Shown one piece after another: positions 9,535 to 17,926 of a stretch of 64,000 nucleotides of DNA (position 1 is its first letter; each line of letters begins with the position of its first letter). Both the position numbers and the translations under genes were made by a program. The DNA is from Sphingobacterium corticibacter (GTDB lineage: Bacteria > Bacteroidota > Bacteroidia > Sphingobacteriales > Sphingobacteriaceae), in assembly GCF_003076635.1 (NCBI RefSeq), contig NZ_QDKG01000004.1:124001-188000 (forward strand). Direction: 5' to 3'. The notes below the pieces were generated by a model. The model had not been told where the DNA came from and did not search any database. It saw nothing but the letters and a program-made list of their open reading frames with translations.

Positions 9535-9885
9535 TTAGCTTTGCTGCTCTAATACTTCCATCTTCTCCGCAAAATGAGCACAGTAGTCGCGCAAATCTCC
9601 GATTACTTTCTCTGCCATTGGATCACCGCCAGAAGCGCGTAAAAAGGAATCGCCCAATGTTTGCACCGTTTCGTAAAAGAAACGCTTCATCTCATCGTAC
9701 GGCATATCTTTGGTCCACAAGTCAATACGCAATGAATTCTTGTATTGCGCATCCCAAAGCGCTAAGAACATCGCTTTAGATACCATCTCGTCTGATGTTT
9801 CACCATCAGAGGAAGACCAACGGATGACTTCCGGAACATTTTTATCGTCTAACTCTACATTGAGTTTTATCTCTGCTTTCTTCAT
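9535..9885 (-). CDS. gldC: Gliding-motility protein GldC homologue
   Basis: Homologue of GldC, a small soluble protein named from Flavobacterium gliding genetics and found across Bacteroidota, including non-gliders; its biochemical role is not established. The 116 residues start MKKAEIKLNVELDDKNVPE and contain the conserved core IRWSSSDGE followed by MVSKAMFLALWD, with an acidic, helical C-terminal half. ATG at 9885. It lies 37 bp upstream of the EVE gene on the same strand. No gldB or other gliding genes are adjacent here. Confidence 0.88.
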   Translation of the reverse strand: MKKAEIKLNVELDDKNVPEVIRWSSSDGETSDEMVSKAMFLALWDAQYKNSLRIDLWTKDMPYDEMKRFFYETVQTLGDSFLRASGGDPMAEKVIGDLRDYCAHFAEKMEVLEQQS

Positions 9886-9948
9886 ATCTCTTCTTACTAA
9901 AATTATAAACGTGTTTTTATATCAACCCCAAAAACTCATGGGTATTCA

Positions 9949-10188
9949 TTATAGGATTTTGATAAGCACGGCACATACCGCCGTAAATAGAATAAACGTA
10001 ATCTGCATCCACCATAGCTTTTGCGTATCGCGCGCCCACAGTCTACACAAAATATCAACCACCAGCACCACAATGACTAATAAGATAAGCCAGCCCCAAG
10101 AGAACAGCGCTTTGCCTTCCTCTCCTAATTCGGAGATAGCCCATACTAAGATGCATGCTAGTACGATATTTAGCGGAGACAATCTCAT
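9949..10188 (-). CDS. Small two- or three-helix membrane protein, unknown function
   Basis: A 79-residue protein with hydrophobic segments at about residues 5-20, 28-48 and 61-79, joined by short charged loops (ELGEEG; CRLWARD). The ATG at 10188 overlaps the stop of the helicase gene by 4 bp (ATGA), which supports it as a real, translationally coupled gene. I do not recognise the family. Confidence 0.7.
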   Translation of the reverse strand: MRLSPLNIVLACILVWAISELGEEGKALFSWGWLILLVIVVLVVDILCRLWARDTQKLWWMQITFILFTAVCAVLIKIL

Positions 10189-11504
10189 CGACGTTTTGCG
10201 GTTTTTTTAGAGCTTCGTTTGTTGCCGCCGCTGCCAGACTTAGACTTCTTTGGTTTCGGGGTGAATTTTTTCTCGTGAAATGCTCCTTTGAAGTCTGGAT
10301 TTTCCTTACGCATCTGCATATCAATCTCGCGCGCAATAGCTTGCCTTTCATCAAATCCCGTTGGCTCCACAATCACACCTTCAGGCAGTTCCAGTACTGG
10401 AATGGACTGCCTAATGAGCTTCTCGATTTTCTTGACGTAATATTCTTCGGCCGGATTGCAGAATGTAATCGCATCACCATTATTAAACGCTCTTCCCGTA
10501 CGGCCAATGCGGTGTACATAATCTTCGATTACAATAGGTACATCAAAGTTGATGACATGACTCACATTGGAAACATCCAAACCGCGCGCCGCCACATCCG
10601 TTGCGACAAGAATACGTACATCACCTTCTTTAAAAGCATTGATTGAGTTTATGCGTGTATTTTGTCCTTTGTTGGCATGGATAACACGCACTTCATCCGA
10701 ACTATATTTGCGATCGAGGTACACGAAAATATTGTCCGCTACGGTCTTGGTTTTGCAGAAAACGATCACTCGGTGAAAAGCTTCGTCGTCTTTAAATAAA
10801 ACCTGTAGTAAATTAAGCTTCGTTCTTAGGTTAGGAGCTTTATATAGCACCTGCGTGACAGTAGATGCGGGTGTTGCTTGTTCTGTGACTTCAATCACCG
10901 TTGGAAAGGCTAGAAAATCGCCGGCTATTTTGCGCACCAGCTCACTCATGGTCGCCGAAAAAAGCATATTTTGCCGTTTTCGAGGTAACACTTCTAGAAT
11001 GCGGTGAATTTTACCGATGAATCCCATGTCCATCATCTTATCGGCTTCGTCCATCACCAAAAATTTAATCATTTTGGTCTGGATATGCTGGGAAAGATAA
11101 AGATCTAGGAAACGACCCGGTGTCGCGACGATAATGTCACACCCTTTCTCTAATTGCTCTTTTTGTGTTTTCGGCCCTAAACCGCCATATAATAATACCG
11201 TACGCAGATCGAGGTAAGTAGAAAAAAGACGAATTTGCTCTTCAATCTGCATCGCCAGTTCTCTGGTTGGCGATAAGATCAGCGCTCGCGGATGATCGCC
11301 TTGGGCGTATTTTAATGCCATTAACAACGGCAATACAAATGCCGCTGTTTTTCCGGTGCCCGTTTGGGCAATCCCCATAACATCTTGTCCTGACAGCAAA
11401 GGCGTAATCGCCTTTTGCTGAATCTCGGTAGGCACAGTATATCCTGCCTCCGCAATTGCGTTCAACAGTTGTCTGTTGAGTTTAAAATCTTCAAAAGATG
11501 CCAT
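10185..11504 (-). CDS. DEAD-box ATP-dependent RNA helicase (RhlE type)
   Basis: RNA helicase for RNA unwinding in ribosome assembly or mRNA decay. The 439 residues carry the Q motif (YTVPTEIQQKAI), motif I AQTGTGKT, PTRELA, ATPGR, DEAD, SAT, then domain 2 with VIVFCKTK, ARGLDV and HRIGRTGR. The C-terminal tail is a lysine/serine-rich basic extension typical of RhlE-like proteins and likely binds RNA. Starts at ATG 11504; divergent from the S46 peptidase gene. Confidence 0.94.
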   Translation of the reverse strand: MASFEDFKLNRQLLNAIAEAGYTVPTEIQQKAITPLLSGQDVMGIAQTGTGKTAAFVLPLLMALKYAQGDHPRALILSPTRELAMQIEEQIRLFSTYLDLRTVLLYGGLGPKTQKEQLEKGCDIIVATPGRFLDLYLSQHIQTKMIKFLVMDEADKMMDMGFIGKIHRILEVLPRKRQNMLFSATMSELVRKIAGDFLAFPTVIEVTEQATPASTVTQVLYKAPNLRTKLNLLQVLFKDDEAFHRVIVFCKTKTVADNIFVYLDRKYSSDEVRVIHANKGQNTRINSINAFKEGDVRILVATDVAARGLDVSNVSHVINFDVPIVIEDYVHRIGRTGRAFNNGDAITFCNPAEEYYVKKIEKLIRQSIPVLELPEGVIVEPTGFDERQAIAREIDMQMRKENPDFKGAFHEKKFTPKPKKSKSGSGGNKRSSKKTAKRR

Positions 11505-11630
11505 CGTACAAAGATAGTAAAACCTATGACAACCCGTAGAATAGGATGCTCACCGCATAGTCATATCAATGGGTTTTGTTTTCAGGATTATTTGCGCGAA
11601 TTTTGTCAACACTATATAAACACAACATAC

Positions 11631-13769
11631 ATGAAAAGAATAACGTTTATCTTACTGCTATCCGTAGTAAGCCTTGCTGCTTGGGCAGACGAAGGAATGT
11701 GGTTTTTGATGCACCTCAAAAGGCTAAATGAAGCCGACATGCAGAAAAAAGGACTACAGCTAACCGCAGAAGAAATTTACAGCATCAACAACTCGAGCAT
11801 TAAAGATGCCATTGTACAATTCAATGGCGGCTGTACGGCAGAGATTGTGTCTAAGACAGGTCTAGTATTCACGAATCACCACTGTGGTTATGGCGCGATC
11901 GCGGAGCTATCTACGCCAGAGAAAGATTACTTAACGAATGGCTTTTGGGCACAAAACTACCAAGAGGAATTAAAGCCGAAATCGCTTTACGTACGTTTCT
12001 TTGTACGCATGGATGATGTTTCAAAACGTATCTTAGGTTTGGTGAACAATAGCATGAGCGAGAAAGAGCGCGAGCAAATCATCAACAAAGAAATCGCAAA
12101 GATCGAACAAGAAAACAGCGAAGGTGGTAAATATGTGGTATCCGTACGCCCTTTTTACAATGGCAATGAATATTACTATTTCGTATACCAAGACTATACT
12201 GATGTCCGATTAGTAGGTACGCCTCCCAACAGCATTGGGAAGTTTGGTGGCGACACGGATAACTGGGAATGGCCACGCCACACCGGAGATTTCTCGGTTT
12301 TTCGTGTATATGGCGATAAAGACGGTAATCCAGCAGCATACTCTACAGAAAACGTACCTTTAAAACCAAAATACTCGTTGCCAATTAGCATTAAAGGAAT
12401 CAAAGAAGGCGACTTCTCGATGATTTTAGGTTACCCTGGCAGAACCAATAGATGGATGAATGCGGCCGGCATTGATCAAAACGTGAAATTTGCGTATCCG
12501 GCTTGGGTGGAAGCCTCAAAAGCAGGTATGGATGCCATGAAAAAACACATGGATCAGCATCAAGAGGTTAAATTAAACTATGCGTCTACATATTCTGGCG
12601 TAGCCAATTACTGGAAAAATCGTCAAGGTATGATCGATGCATTGACCAAACATGGCACTGCGGCTACCAAACGTAAGCAAGAAAAACGTTTTCAAAAATG
12701 GGCAAATCGTCCAGAAAATAAAGAATTGTATGGCCAAGTATTGCCTACAATTAACGCATACTATGCAGCTACGAATGCAAAAGCGCGCCATGATAATTAC
12801 CTGACTGGATTATTACGTTCTTCGTCTTTAGCGGCTATTCCTTCTTCATTAGGGAATGGATTGATCCAATACAGTCAAGAGAATGAAGCCAAGCGCCAAG
12901 AAATGCGTCCTCGCTTGGAAGCCTACATCACAAATAACTACGAGAAGATGTACTTGCCGTTGGAGAAAGATGTATTAGCGAGCGAATTGAACTTGTATAC
13001 AGCCAAAGCAGGCGATGTTGCTCCTTATTTTGCGACAATGGCCAGCAAAAATCAAGGTAATTTTTCAGCAGATATTGACGCTGCCGTGGAAAAAAGTCTT
13101 TTCAAATCGATGGAAAGTCTTCATACTTTCTTAGATAATCCTGACGCCGCAACGGTAGAAAATGATCCCTTGTTTCAACTATCATCTGCCTTAATGCAGA
13201 AGTATCGCGAGACCTCTCCAGAGCTCGAAAAAGAGAAAGATGCGTTCCAAACAGCGCAACGTCTGTATGTGAAAGGCGTTTTGGAGATGGATCCAAAAGG
13301 AAAATATTATCCTGATGCAAATTCTACTTTACGCTTAACTTATGGTAGTATTCGTGCCCTTCCTAAAGATAAACGTAATGATGCTAAGGTGAATAACTAC
13401 ACCACATTAACAGGCACAATTGCGAAGTATATACCTGGAGATGAGGAGTTTGATCTTTCAGAAAAATTGATAGAGTTAGAAAAAAACAAGGACTATGGAC
13501 GCTACGCAGATAAGGCAGGACACTTGCCTGTTAACTTCCTTAGCGACCAAGATATTACTGGTGGAAACTCCGGATCTCCTGTTTTAAATGCAAAAGGTGA
13601 ATTAATTGGCATTGCATTTGACGGTAATATTGAAGCAATGGCGGGAGATGTGATATTTGACCCCAAATTGCAACGTACTATATCTGTTGATATACGCTAT
13701 GTGTTATTTATCATTGATAAATATGCTGGCGCGAAAAACATTATTAACGAGCTGACAATTGTAGATTAA
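11631..13769 (+). CDS. S46-family dipeptidyl peptidase (DPP7-like)
   Basis: Periplasmic serine exopeptidase that releases dipeptides from the N-terminus of oligopeptides, supporting peptide feeding. The 712-residue protein starts with a signal peptide ending near AAWADEG. The chymotrypsin-like triad is visible: His84 in TNHHCGYG, Asp in GGDTDNWEWPRH, and Ser647 in GGNSGSP. Eighteen residues after the serine is glycine (Gly665); in the family, Gly here marks DPP7 (hydrophobic P1) while Arg/Ser marks DPP11 (acidic P1), so DPP7-like specificity is inferred. ATG 11631 is chosen over upstream in-frame codons because it gives the signal peptide directly. Confidence 0.93.
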   Translation: MKRITFILLLSVVSLAAWADEGMWFLMHLKRLNEADMQKKGLQLTAEEIYSINNSSIKDAIVQFNGGCTAEIVSKTGLVFTNHHCGYGAIAELSTPEKDYLTNGFWAQNYQEELKPKSLYVRFFVRMDDVSKRILGLVNNSMSEKEREQIINKEIAKIEQENSEGGKYVVSVRPFYNGNEYYYFVYQDYTDVRLVGTPPNSIGKFGGDTDNWEWPRHTGDFSVFRVYGDKDGNPAAYSTENVPLKPKYSLPISIKGIKEGDFSMILGYPGRTNRWMNAAGIDQNVKFAYPAWVEASKAGMDAMKKHMDQHQEVKLNYASTYSGVANYWKNRQGMIDALTKHGTAATKRKQEKRFQKWANRPENKELYGQVLPTINAYYAATNAKARHDNYLTGLLRSSSLAAIPSSLGNGLIQYSQENEAKRQEMRPRLEAYITNNYEKMYLPLEKDVLASELNLYTAKAGDVAPYFATMASKNQGNFSADIDAAVEKSLFKSMESLHTFLDNPDAATVENDPLFQLSSALMQKYRETSPELEKEKDAFQTAQRLYVKGVLEMDPKGKYYPDANSTLRLTYGSIRALPKDKRNDAKVNNYTTLTGTIAKYIPGDEEFDLSEKLIELEKNKDYGRYADKAGHLPVNFLSDQDITGGNSGSPVLNAKGELIGIAFDGNIEAMAGDVIFDPKLQRTISVDIRYVLFIIDKYAGAKNIINELTIVD

Positions 13770-13905
13770 CAGGTCCTAAAGGCACATTGATAAAAAAACT
13801 AAAAAATTACTTTTTAATAGAACCTTTTGTATATTTATCCTATCTTAGGATCACATCTAGATAAAAAACGACTTTTATATTAATTATTTATTATTGTATT
13901 CAAAC

Positions 13906-14088
13906 ATGAAAAATTTCAATCAACTAAAAGACCTTCTTGCTTCAATCGAAGGTGACGCTGACAAGTTCTTCAACAATGGCAACGCCGCTGCTGGAACACG
14001 TGTACGTAAAGGACTACAAGAAATCAAAACTTTAGCTCAGGACATTCGTAACGAAATTACTGCAGCTAAAAATGATGCAAAGAAATAA
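13906..14088 (+). CDS. Hc1-like bacterial histone-like protein
   Basis: Short lysine-rich protein (60 residues) of the chlamydial Hc1-like family widespread in Bacteroidota, thought to bind and compact DNA. It reads MKNFNQLKDLLASIEGDADK, then a segment containing GTRVRKGLQEIKTLAQDIRNE and a C-terminal AAKNDAKK. The ATG at 13906 is preferred over an upstream TTG at 13894. A long AT-rich leader precedes it and a strong terminator follows, as expected of an abundant single-gene transcript. Function is from family knowledge. Confidence 0.88.
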   Translation: MKNFNQLKDLLASIEGDADKFFNNGNAAAGTRVRKGLQEIKTLAQDIRNEITAAKNDAKK

Positions 14089-14119
14089 GGCCTAACACCT
14101 TAATCTTAAAGATAAATGA

Positions 14120-14155
14120 GCTCAGTACCAAAAAGGTGCTGAGCTTGTTTGTTTT
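14120..14155 (+). terminator. Terminator of the histone-like gene
   Basis: 10-bp stem (14120-14129 with 14135-14144, loop of five A) followed by TTGTTTGTTTT. Confidence 0.85.
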
Positions 14156-14310
14156 ATTGGAAGGTTGATAAGGTTCAGGAAGTTGATATAGTTGATAGCG
14201 CTCAGGAAGTCTGTAGTACTCCGACTCATTATTAACCTAAGAATGGGATCAAAAACCGTACACCAAATTGCCCCACCCTCGTGCCTCGGGTGTGCAATGA
14301 AGTGGTTAGA
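14156..14310. repeat. Degenerate copy of a dispersed intergenic repeat
   Basis: Non-coding stretch related to the array at 54590-55716. Positions 14267-14289 match that array's ATTGCCAC...CTCGTGCCTCGG start with two mismatches in 23, and GTTGATA..GTTCAGGAAGTTGATA resembles its linker. Appears decayed. Confidence 0.6.
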
Positions 14311-14312
14311 TG

Positions 14313-14350
14313 GCACAAAAAAAAAGCAAAGACGAATTCGTCTTTGCTTT
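14313..14350 (-). terminator. Terminator of the starch-synthase-like gene
   Basis: A perfect 28-bp palindrome at 14323-14350; on the minus strand it is followed by a long T-run (plus-strand A-run just upstream), placed 43 nt after the minus-strand stop at 14394. Confidence 0.85.
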
Positions 14351-14393
14351 CAATAATATACTTTGCGGGTACTAAAGCCTTAATCAAAAATAA

Positions 14394-15218
14394 TTAAGCC
14401 ACTATTTCCTCACCTACAAACTCATCGTATAATGATGCAAATGCTTCATAATCCTCATCACCTTGTGTAGCGTGTAAGCGAATACCTTGCTCCTGCACGT
14501 GCTGCAGAATCGCATGATCTTCAGGCAAACCAGCGTTAATCACCACATCGGTAAATGCAAGCGCTCCTTTGTATAGATCTGTTTGCGATCCATCGCCATA
14601 TTTACCCGCATCTTCTGCAGATAAATCCGATTGACCAGCCATCTCTCCTAATTTGGACGTCAAAGTATCTCCGGATTGAAAATCCTCTTCGTACAAAGAG
14701 TAGATAATCTTCGTATCCTTAAATGCCGGATCCTGATTATATACATTTTTGATGTAAGCAGGAATCATCGCAGAAAACCAGCCGTGGCAATGAATGACAT
14801 CAGGAGACCATCCTAATTTCTTAACGGTTTCGATCGCACCTTTGCCGAAAAACAAAGCGCGCTCGTTGTTATCGTTAAAAAATTCGCCCTTGTCATCGCG
14901 GAAAATCTTCTTTCTTTGGAAATAATCTTCATTATCCAAGAAATACACCTGCATACGTGCTGCTGGCAAAGATGCCACTTTAATAATCAAGGGATTATCA
15001 TTCCCATCCACTACGATGTTCATACCTGATAGACGAATAACCTCGTGAAGCCTATTTCTGCGCTCATTGATACATCCGAAGCGTGGCATTAGGATACGGA
15101 TTTCGAATCCGCGTTCTTGCATTGCTTGGGGTAATTGGCGTGTGATTTCAGAAATTTTGCTTATTTCGAGGAAAGGCGACATTTCATGGGTTACAAACAG
15201 TATTTTCGTTTTTGCCAT
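14394..15218 (-). CDS. Glycogen/starch synthase-like protein, N-terminal GT5 domain only
   Basis: Resembles the N-terminal (acceptor) Rossmann domain of GT5 glycogen/starch synthases but is only 274 residues, about half the usual length; the C-terminal ADP-glucose-binding domain is absent. The start KTKILFVTHEMSPFLEISK corresponds to the starch-synthase opening, where the canonical K-x-G-G-L motif reads SKISE, so the glucan-synthase signature glycine pair is lost. A later WSPDVIHCHGWFSAMIPAY matches the family's DVVHxHDW region. ATG 15218 is preferred over GTG 15224, with some doubt. It is divergent from panC; I recall the same short protein beside panC in other Bacteroidota. Catalysis is doubtful. 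Confidence 0.8.
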   Translation of the reverse strand: MAKTKILFVTHEMSPFLEISKISEITRQLPQAMQERGFEIRILMPRFGCINERRNRLHEVIRLSGMNIVVDGNDNPLIIKVASLPAARMQVYFLDNEDYFQRKKIFRDDKGEFFNDNNERALFFGKGAIETVKKLGWSPDVIHCHGWFSAMIPAYIKNVYNQDPAFKDTKIIYSLYEEDFQSGDTLTSKLGEMAGQSDLSAEDAGKYGDGSQTDLYKGALAFTDVVINAGLPEDHAILQHVQEQGIRLHATQGDEDYEAFASLYDEFVGEEIVA

Positions 15219-15363
15219 CTCCACTTACTTTTTTTGTTTTGATAAATAAAATCGGTTTACAAAGATACGAAATTTTATCATTTCTACCAATCTATTGCTA
15301 CTCATGGTTTTATATTACCAAAAATAATCCGCACCTTAGCGGGCTATTTTATCCAATACACAC

Positions 15364-16206
15364 GTGGAAATTTTCGTTACGGCAAGCGCACTAAAGCAAC
15401 ATTTAGCAACCCTCCAGCAACAACATAAAAAGATTGGCTTTGTACCGACCATGGGCGCATTGCACGACGGACATATTTCATTGATACAAGCAGCAAAAGC
15501 TGCGACAGATGTGGTTGTATGTAGCATTTTCGTCAATCCCACGCAATTCAACGATCCCAAAGATTTAGAAAAATACCCACGCCCGATTGAGCATGACAAA
15601 GCATTGTTAACGGCAGCAAATTGCGATATTTTATTCTTGCCAGAAGTAAACGTCATGTACCCAGAAAATGACCCACATTGGGAGATCGATTTAGGCAATC
15701 TCGACCAAATCTGGGAAGGCGAACATCGCCCTGGTCATTTCCAAGGGGTGACGCAAATTGTGTACAAATTATTTCAATTGGTGAATCCGGATATTGCTTT
15801 TTTTGGTCAGAAAGATTTTCAGCAGGTCATGGTGATCCAACGCATGATTGCAGAAAAGGCTTTAAGTGTAAAACTACATATCGTACCGACACTTCGCGAC
15901 GCACATGGACTAGCATTAAGCTCCCGCAATGCCCGCCTTTCGCCTACCGGAATAGAAAAGGCATATGCTATATCTAAGGCATTGCGCCATATCCAGCACT
16001 ATTCACGAGAAAAAGACGTGAACACGCTGATCGCGGAAGCAACTGCATTGCTCCATGATGTAGACGGATTAGAATTGGAATATCTAGCGATTTGCGAAAC
16101 CACTACATTGGAAATTAGCACCAATATAGATCCTAACAAAGATTATGTGGTGCTTGTTGCGGCATGGTTAGAAGGTGTGCGGCTGATCGACAATATGCTC
16201 CTGTAG
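15364..16206 (+). CDS. panC: Pantothenate synthetase
   Basis: ATP-dependent condensation of pantoate with beta-alanine to pantothenate, a coenzyme A precursor; cytoplasmic. The 280 residues show FVPTMGALHDGH (HIGH-like nucleotide motif), VNPTQFNDPKDLEKYPR, FGQKDFQQV and the KMSKS-like LSSRNARLS. The start appears to be GTG at 15364, giving VEIFVTASALKQHL; no in-frame ATG lies close by. panD follows 96 bp downstream with its own promoter-like element. Confidence 0.96.
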   Translation: MEIFVTASALKQHLATLQQQHKKIGFVPTMGALHDGHISLIQAAKAATDVVVCSIFVNPTQFNDPKDLEKYPRPIEHDKALLTAANCDILFLPEVNVMYPENDPHWEIDLGNLDQIWEGEHRPGHFQGVTQIVYKLFQLVNPDIAFFGQKDFQQVMVIQRMIAEKALSVKLHIVPTLRDAHGLALSSRNARLSPTGIEKAYAISKALRHIQHYSREKDVNTLIAEATALLHDVDGLELEYLAICETTTLEISTNIDPNKDYVVLVAAWLEGVRLIDNMLL

Positions 16207-16290
16207 TAATCCTGTTTTGTTTTCGTCAATACAGTGTAAATAGAAGAATTCACAAGCGGCTTCCTATTTCAACACTATCGAAAAAAGCCG

Positions 16291-16298
16291 TAACTTTG
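16291..16298 (+). promoter_or_regulatory. -7 element of panD, very close to the start codon
   Basis: TAACTTTG is a full match to TAnnTTTG. Only 4 nt separate it from the panD ATG at 16303, so the predicted transcript start falls at or within a few bases of the start codon. Confidence 0.6.
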
Positions 16299-16302
16299 CG
16301 CC

Positions 16303-16653
16303 ATGATGATCGAAGTGATGAAATCCAAGATCCACCGAGCAAAGGTGACGCAAGCCGAATTGAATTATGTCGGCAGTATCACTATTGATGAAGATCTAAT
16401 GGATGCGGCTAATATTATAGCCAATGAGAAGGTGCAGATTGTAAATAATAATAATGGTGCTCGTTTTGAGACTTATGTGATCAAAGGCGCCCGCGGCTCT
16501 GGTACGGTTTGTCTAAATGGCGCAGCAGCGCGATTGGTACAAGTTGGCGACGTAGTTATTATTATTTCTTATGCTTGGATGACTCATGAAGAAGCAAAGC
16601 AACATGAACCAGCCTTAGTGTTCCCAGATGATCACAATCAATTGATCTCTTAA
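16303..16653 (+). CDS. panD: Aspartate 1-decarboxylase
   Basis: Pyruvoyl enzyme that makes beta-alanine from aspartate, feeding PanC. The 116-residue pro-enzyme has the self-cleavage site Gly24-Ser25 (NYVGSITID); Ser25 becomes the pyruvoyl group. Counting from the first ATG places the cleavage at exactly 24/25, the position in the E. coli enzyme, which supports this start. Other family marks: HRAKVT with the catalytic-region Lys, and [18 protein letters not shown]. It follows panC and ends at a strong hairpin. Confidence 0.96.
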   Translation: MMIEVMKSKIHRAKVTQAELNYVGSITIDEDLMDAANIIANEKVQIVNNNNGARFETYVIKGARGSGTVCLNGAAARLVQVGDVVIIISYAWMTHEEAKQHEPALVFPDDHNQLIS

Positions 16654-16686
16654 AGGGATAATTTCTCCCTTACGAAATACAAAAAA

Positions 16687-16721
16687 ACAAAATGGTATTC
16701 TGTAGCAGAATACCATTTTGT
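16687..16721. terminator. Hairpin terminator between panD and the lipoprotein gene
   Basis: Perfect 16-bp stem (16687-16702 with 16706-16721) with a 3-nt loop, preceded by a run of seven A. Confidence 0.75.
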
Positions 16722-16757
16722 ACGTTTACCGGATAATAAGTAAAACAAACATCTTCT

Positions 16758-17321
16758 ATGAAATTTTTTAATTTAGCAACGACGTTGCTAGTAGCATGTG
16801 CAGCGCTATTATTCTCGTGCTCTTCCGATAATATGAATTTAGAACCTTTTGACGCGGAAGCGCAATTAGCTTTGGAGAAACAAACGATCAAAGCTTTTGC
16901 AGCGAGAGAATATCCTGATGCTATTGAGGATAGTACCGGGATTTGGTATGAATTATTAGATACCGCCGAAACAGCTACATTTAATTACAAATTCAATCAA
17001 AATGGCACGCAGATCATTCCTAACATTACAGTAAACTACAGACTTCAATTGCTGAATGGCACGGAAGTCGATAAAAACCAAACAGCCGAAGGTTTTACTA
17101 CCCGTCTGAATAATGTTATTCCAGCATGGCAAATTACCTTTTTCCCACGTGCTATAGGAAATCAAAAACATCTGGGATTGATTGCACGCGGTCTACAGCC
17201 GGGCGACACCATACGAATTATTACCCCATCATATTACGCTTATAAGAACAGCAATAACCCGAGGATTCCAGCAAACTCGCCGCTGATTTTTGAGATTAAA
17301 GTTCTCAAAATAGTAGACTAA
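16758..17321 (+). CDS. FKBP-like lipoprotein (peptidyl-prolyl isomerase family)
   Basis: Secreted lipoprotein of the FKBP-type peptidyl-prolyl isomerase type common in Bacteroidota, a likely periplasmic folding factor. The 187 residues begin with a lipoprotein signal ending LLFSCSS, so Cys22 is the probable lipidation site. The FKBP-like core is seen in ITVNYRLQLLNGTEVDKNQ, VIPAWQITFF, GLQPGDTIRIITPSYYAYK and the closing LIFEIKVLKI. It resembles GldI-like lipoproteins; the isomerase pocket residues are only partly conserved, so activity is uncertain. Confidence 0.8.
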   Translation: MKFFNLATTLLVACAALLFSCSSDNMNLEPFDAEAQLALEKQTIKAFAAREYPDAIEDSTGIWYELLDTAETATFNYKFNQNGTQIIPNITVNYRLQLLNGTEVDKNQTAEGFTTRLNNVIPAWQITFFPRAIGNQKHLGLIARGLQPGDTIRIITPSYYAYKNSNNPRIPANSPLIFEIKVLKIVD

Positions 17322-17330
17322 CATGATAAT

Positions 17331-17360
17331 GTATTGATGCCCTAATTAGGGCATCAATAC
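17331..17360. terminator. Bidirectional terminator, perfect 30-bp palindrome
   Basis: Positions 17331-17345 pair perfectly with 17346-17360. It lies between convergent genes and includes the stop and last codons of the minus-strand META gene. Confidence 0.7.
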
Positions 17361-17783
17361 AAATATTGCTAATACCTTAGACGCTTCATCTTTCAATTCT
17401 AAGCGATCATTTTGGATTTCGTAACTTTTTACCAAAGGAATAATCTTACCTAATCCTTTCTCCACATCCATATTCTCGCACCACATCTGAGTAGACATTC
17501 CTCTAGAAAAAGTCAGTTTGTTATCTTTCTCTAGCTTGTACTCACCGCCAATTCCATTACAACCAGTTACCGCACTGTAACGCTTTTCAGCGGACGTAAA
17601 TGTTAAGGAAGGCACTCTATCCCCGATCTCGGCAGGAACTGCTTTTCCTTCTAATTCCGCTATTCTCCAAGTAACGTTTTCCAATTTGCTCACAGACTTA
17701 TCGGATTCACTTTTCTTAAATAAACTACAAGCCATGAGTAGTACACTTGCCAACATTAAGGCAGTCCAAAAATAATATTTCAT
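17346..17783 (-). CDS. META-domain (HslJ-like) lipoprotein
   Basis: Lipoprotein with a META domain, the fold of HslJ, linked in some bacteria to heat or novobiocin resistance; exact function unknown. The 145 residues start at ATG 17783 with a lipoprotein signal ending LLMACSLF. The META core shows VTWRIAELEGKAVP, PSLTFTSAEKRYSAVTGCNG and the NGIGGEYKLEKDN turn. A longer reading starting at 17849 would put the signal peptide internally, so I reject it. It is divergent from nuoH, which separates the complex I genes from anything further upstream. Confidence 0.82.
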   Translation of the reverse strand: MKYYFWTALMLASVLLMACSLFKKSESDKSVSKLENVTWRIAELEGKAVPAEIGDRVPSLTFTSAEKRYSAVTGCNGIGGEYKLEKDNKLTFSRGMSTQMWCENMDVEKGLGKIIPLVKSYEIQNDRLELKDEASKVLAIFVLMP

Positions 17784-17890
17784 AATTGTTTCTTTTTTTT
17801 CACGAAAAGATACGAAGAATCTGATAACATTGCTACATAAAAACGACAATATCTATCGACATTTACACGACTTTATCGAAGCGTTTTTGC

Positions 17891-17898
17891 TAAGTTTG
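17891..17898 (+). promoter_or_regulatory. Putative -7 element for the nuoH-N operon
   Basis: TAAGTTTG is a full match to TAnnTTTG, 28 nt before the nuoH TTG start codon. It indicates that nuoH begins its own transcript here. Confidence 0.5.
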
Positions 17899-17926
17899 TA
17901 TACAATTAAGAATTGTTCTAAAACAG

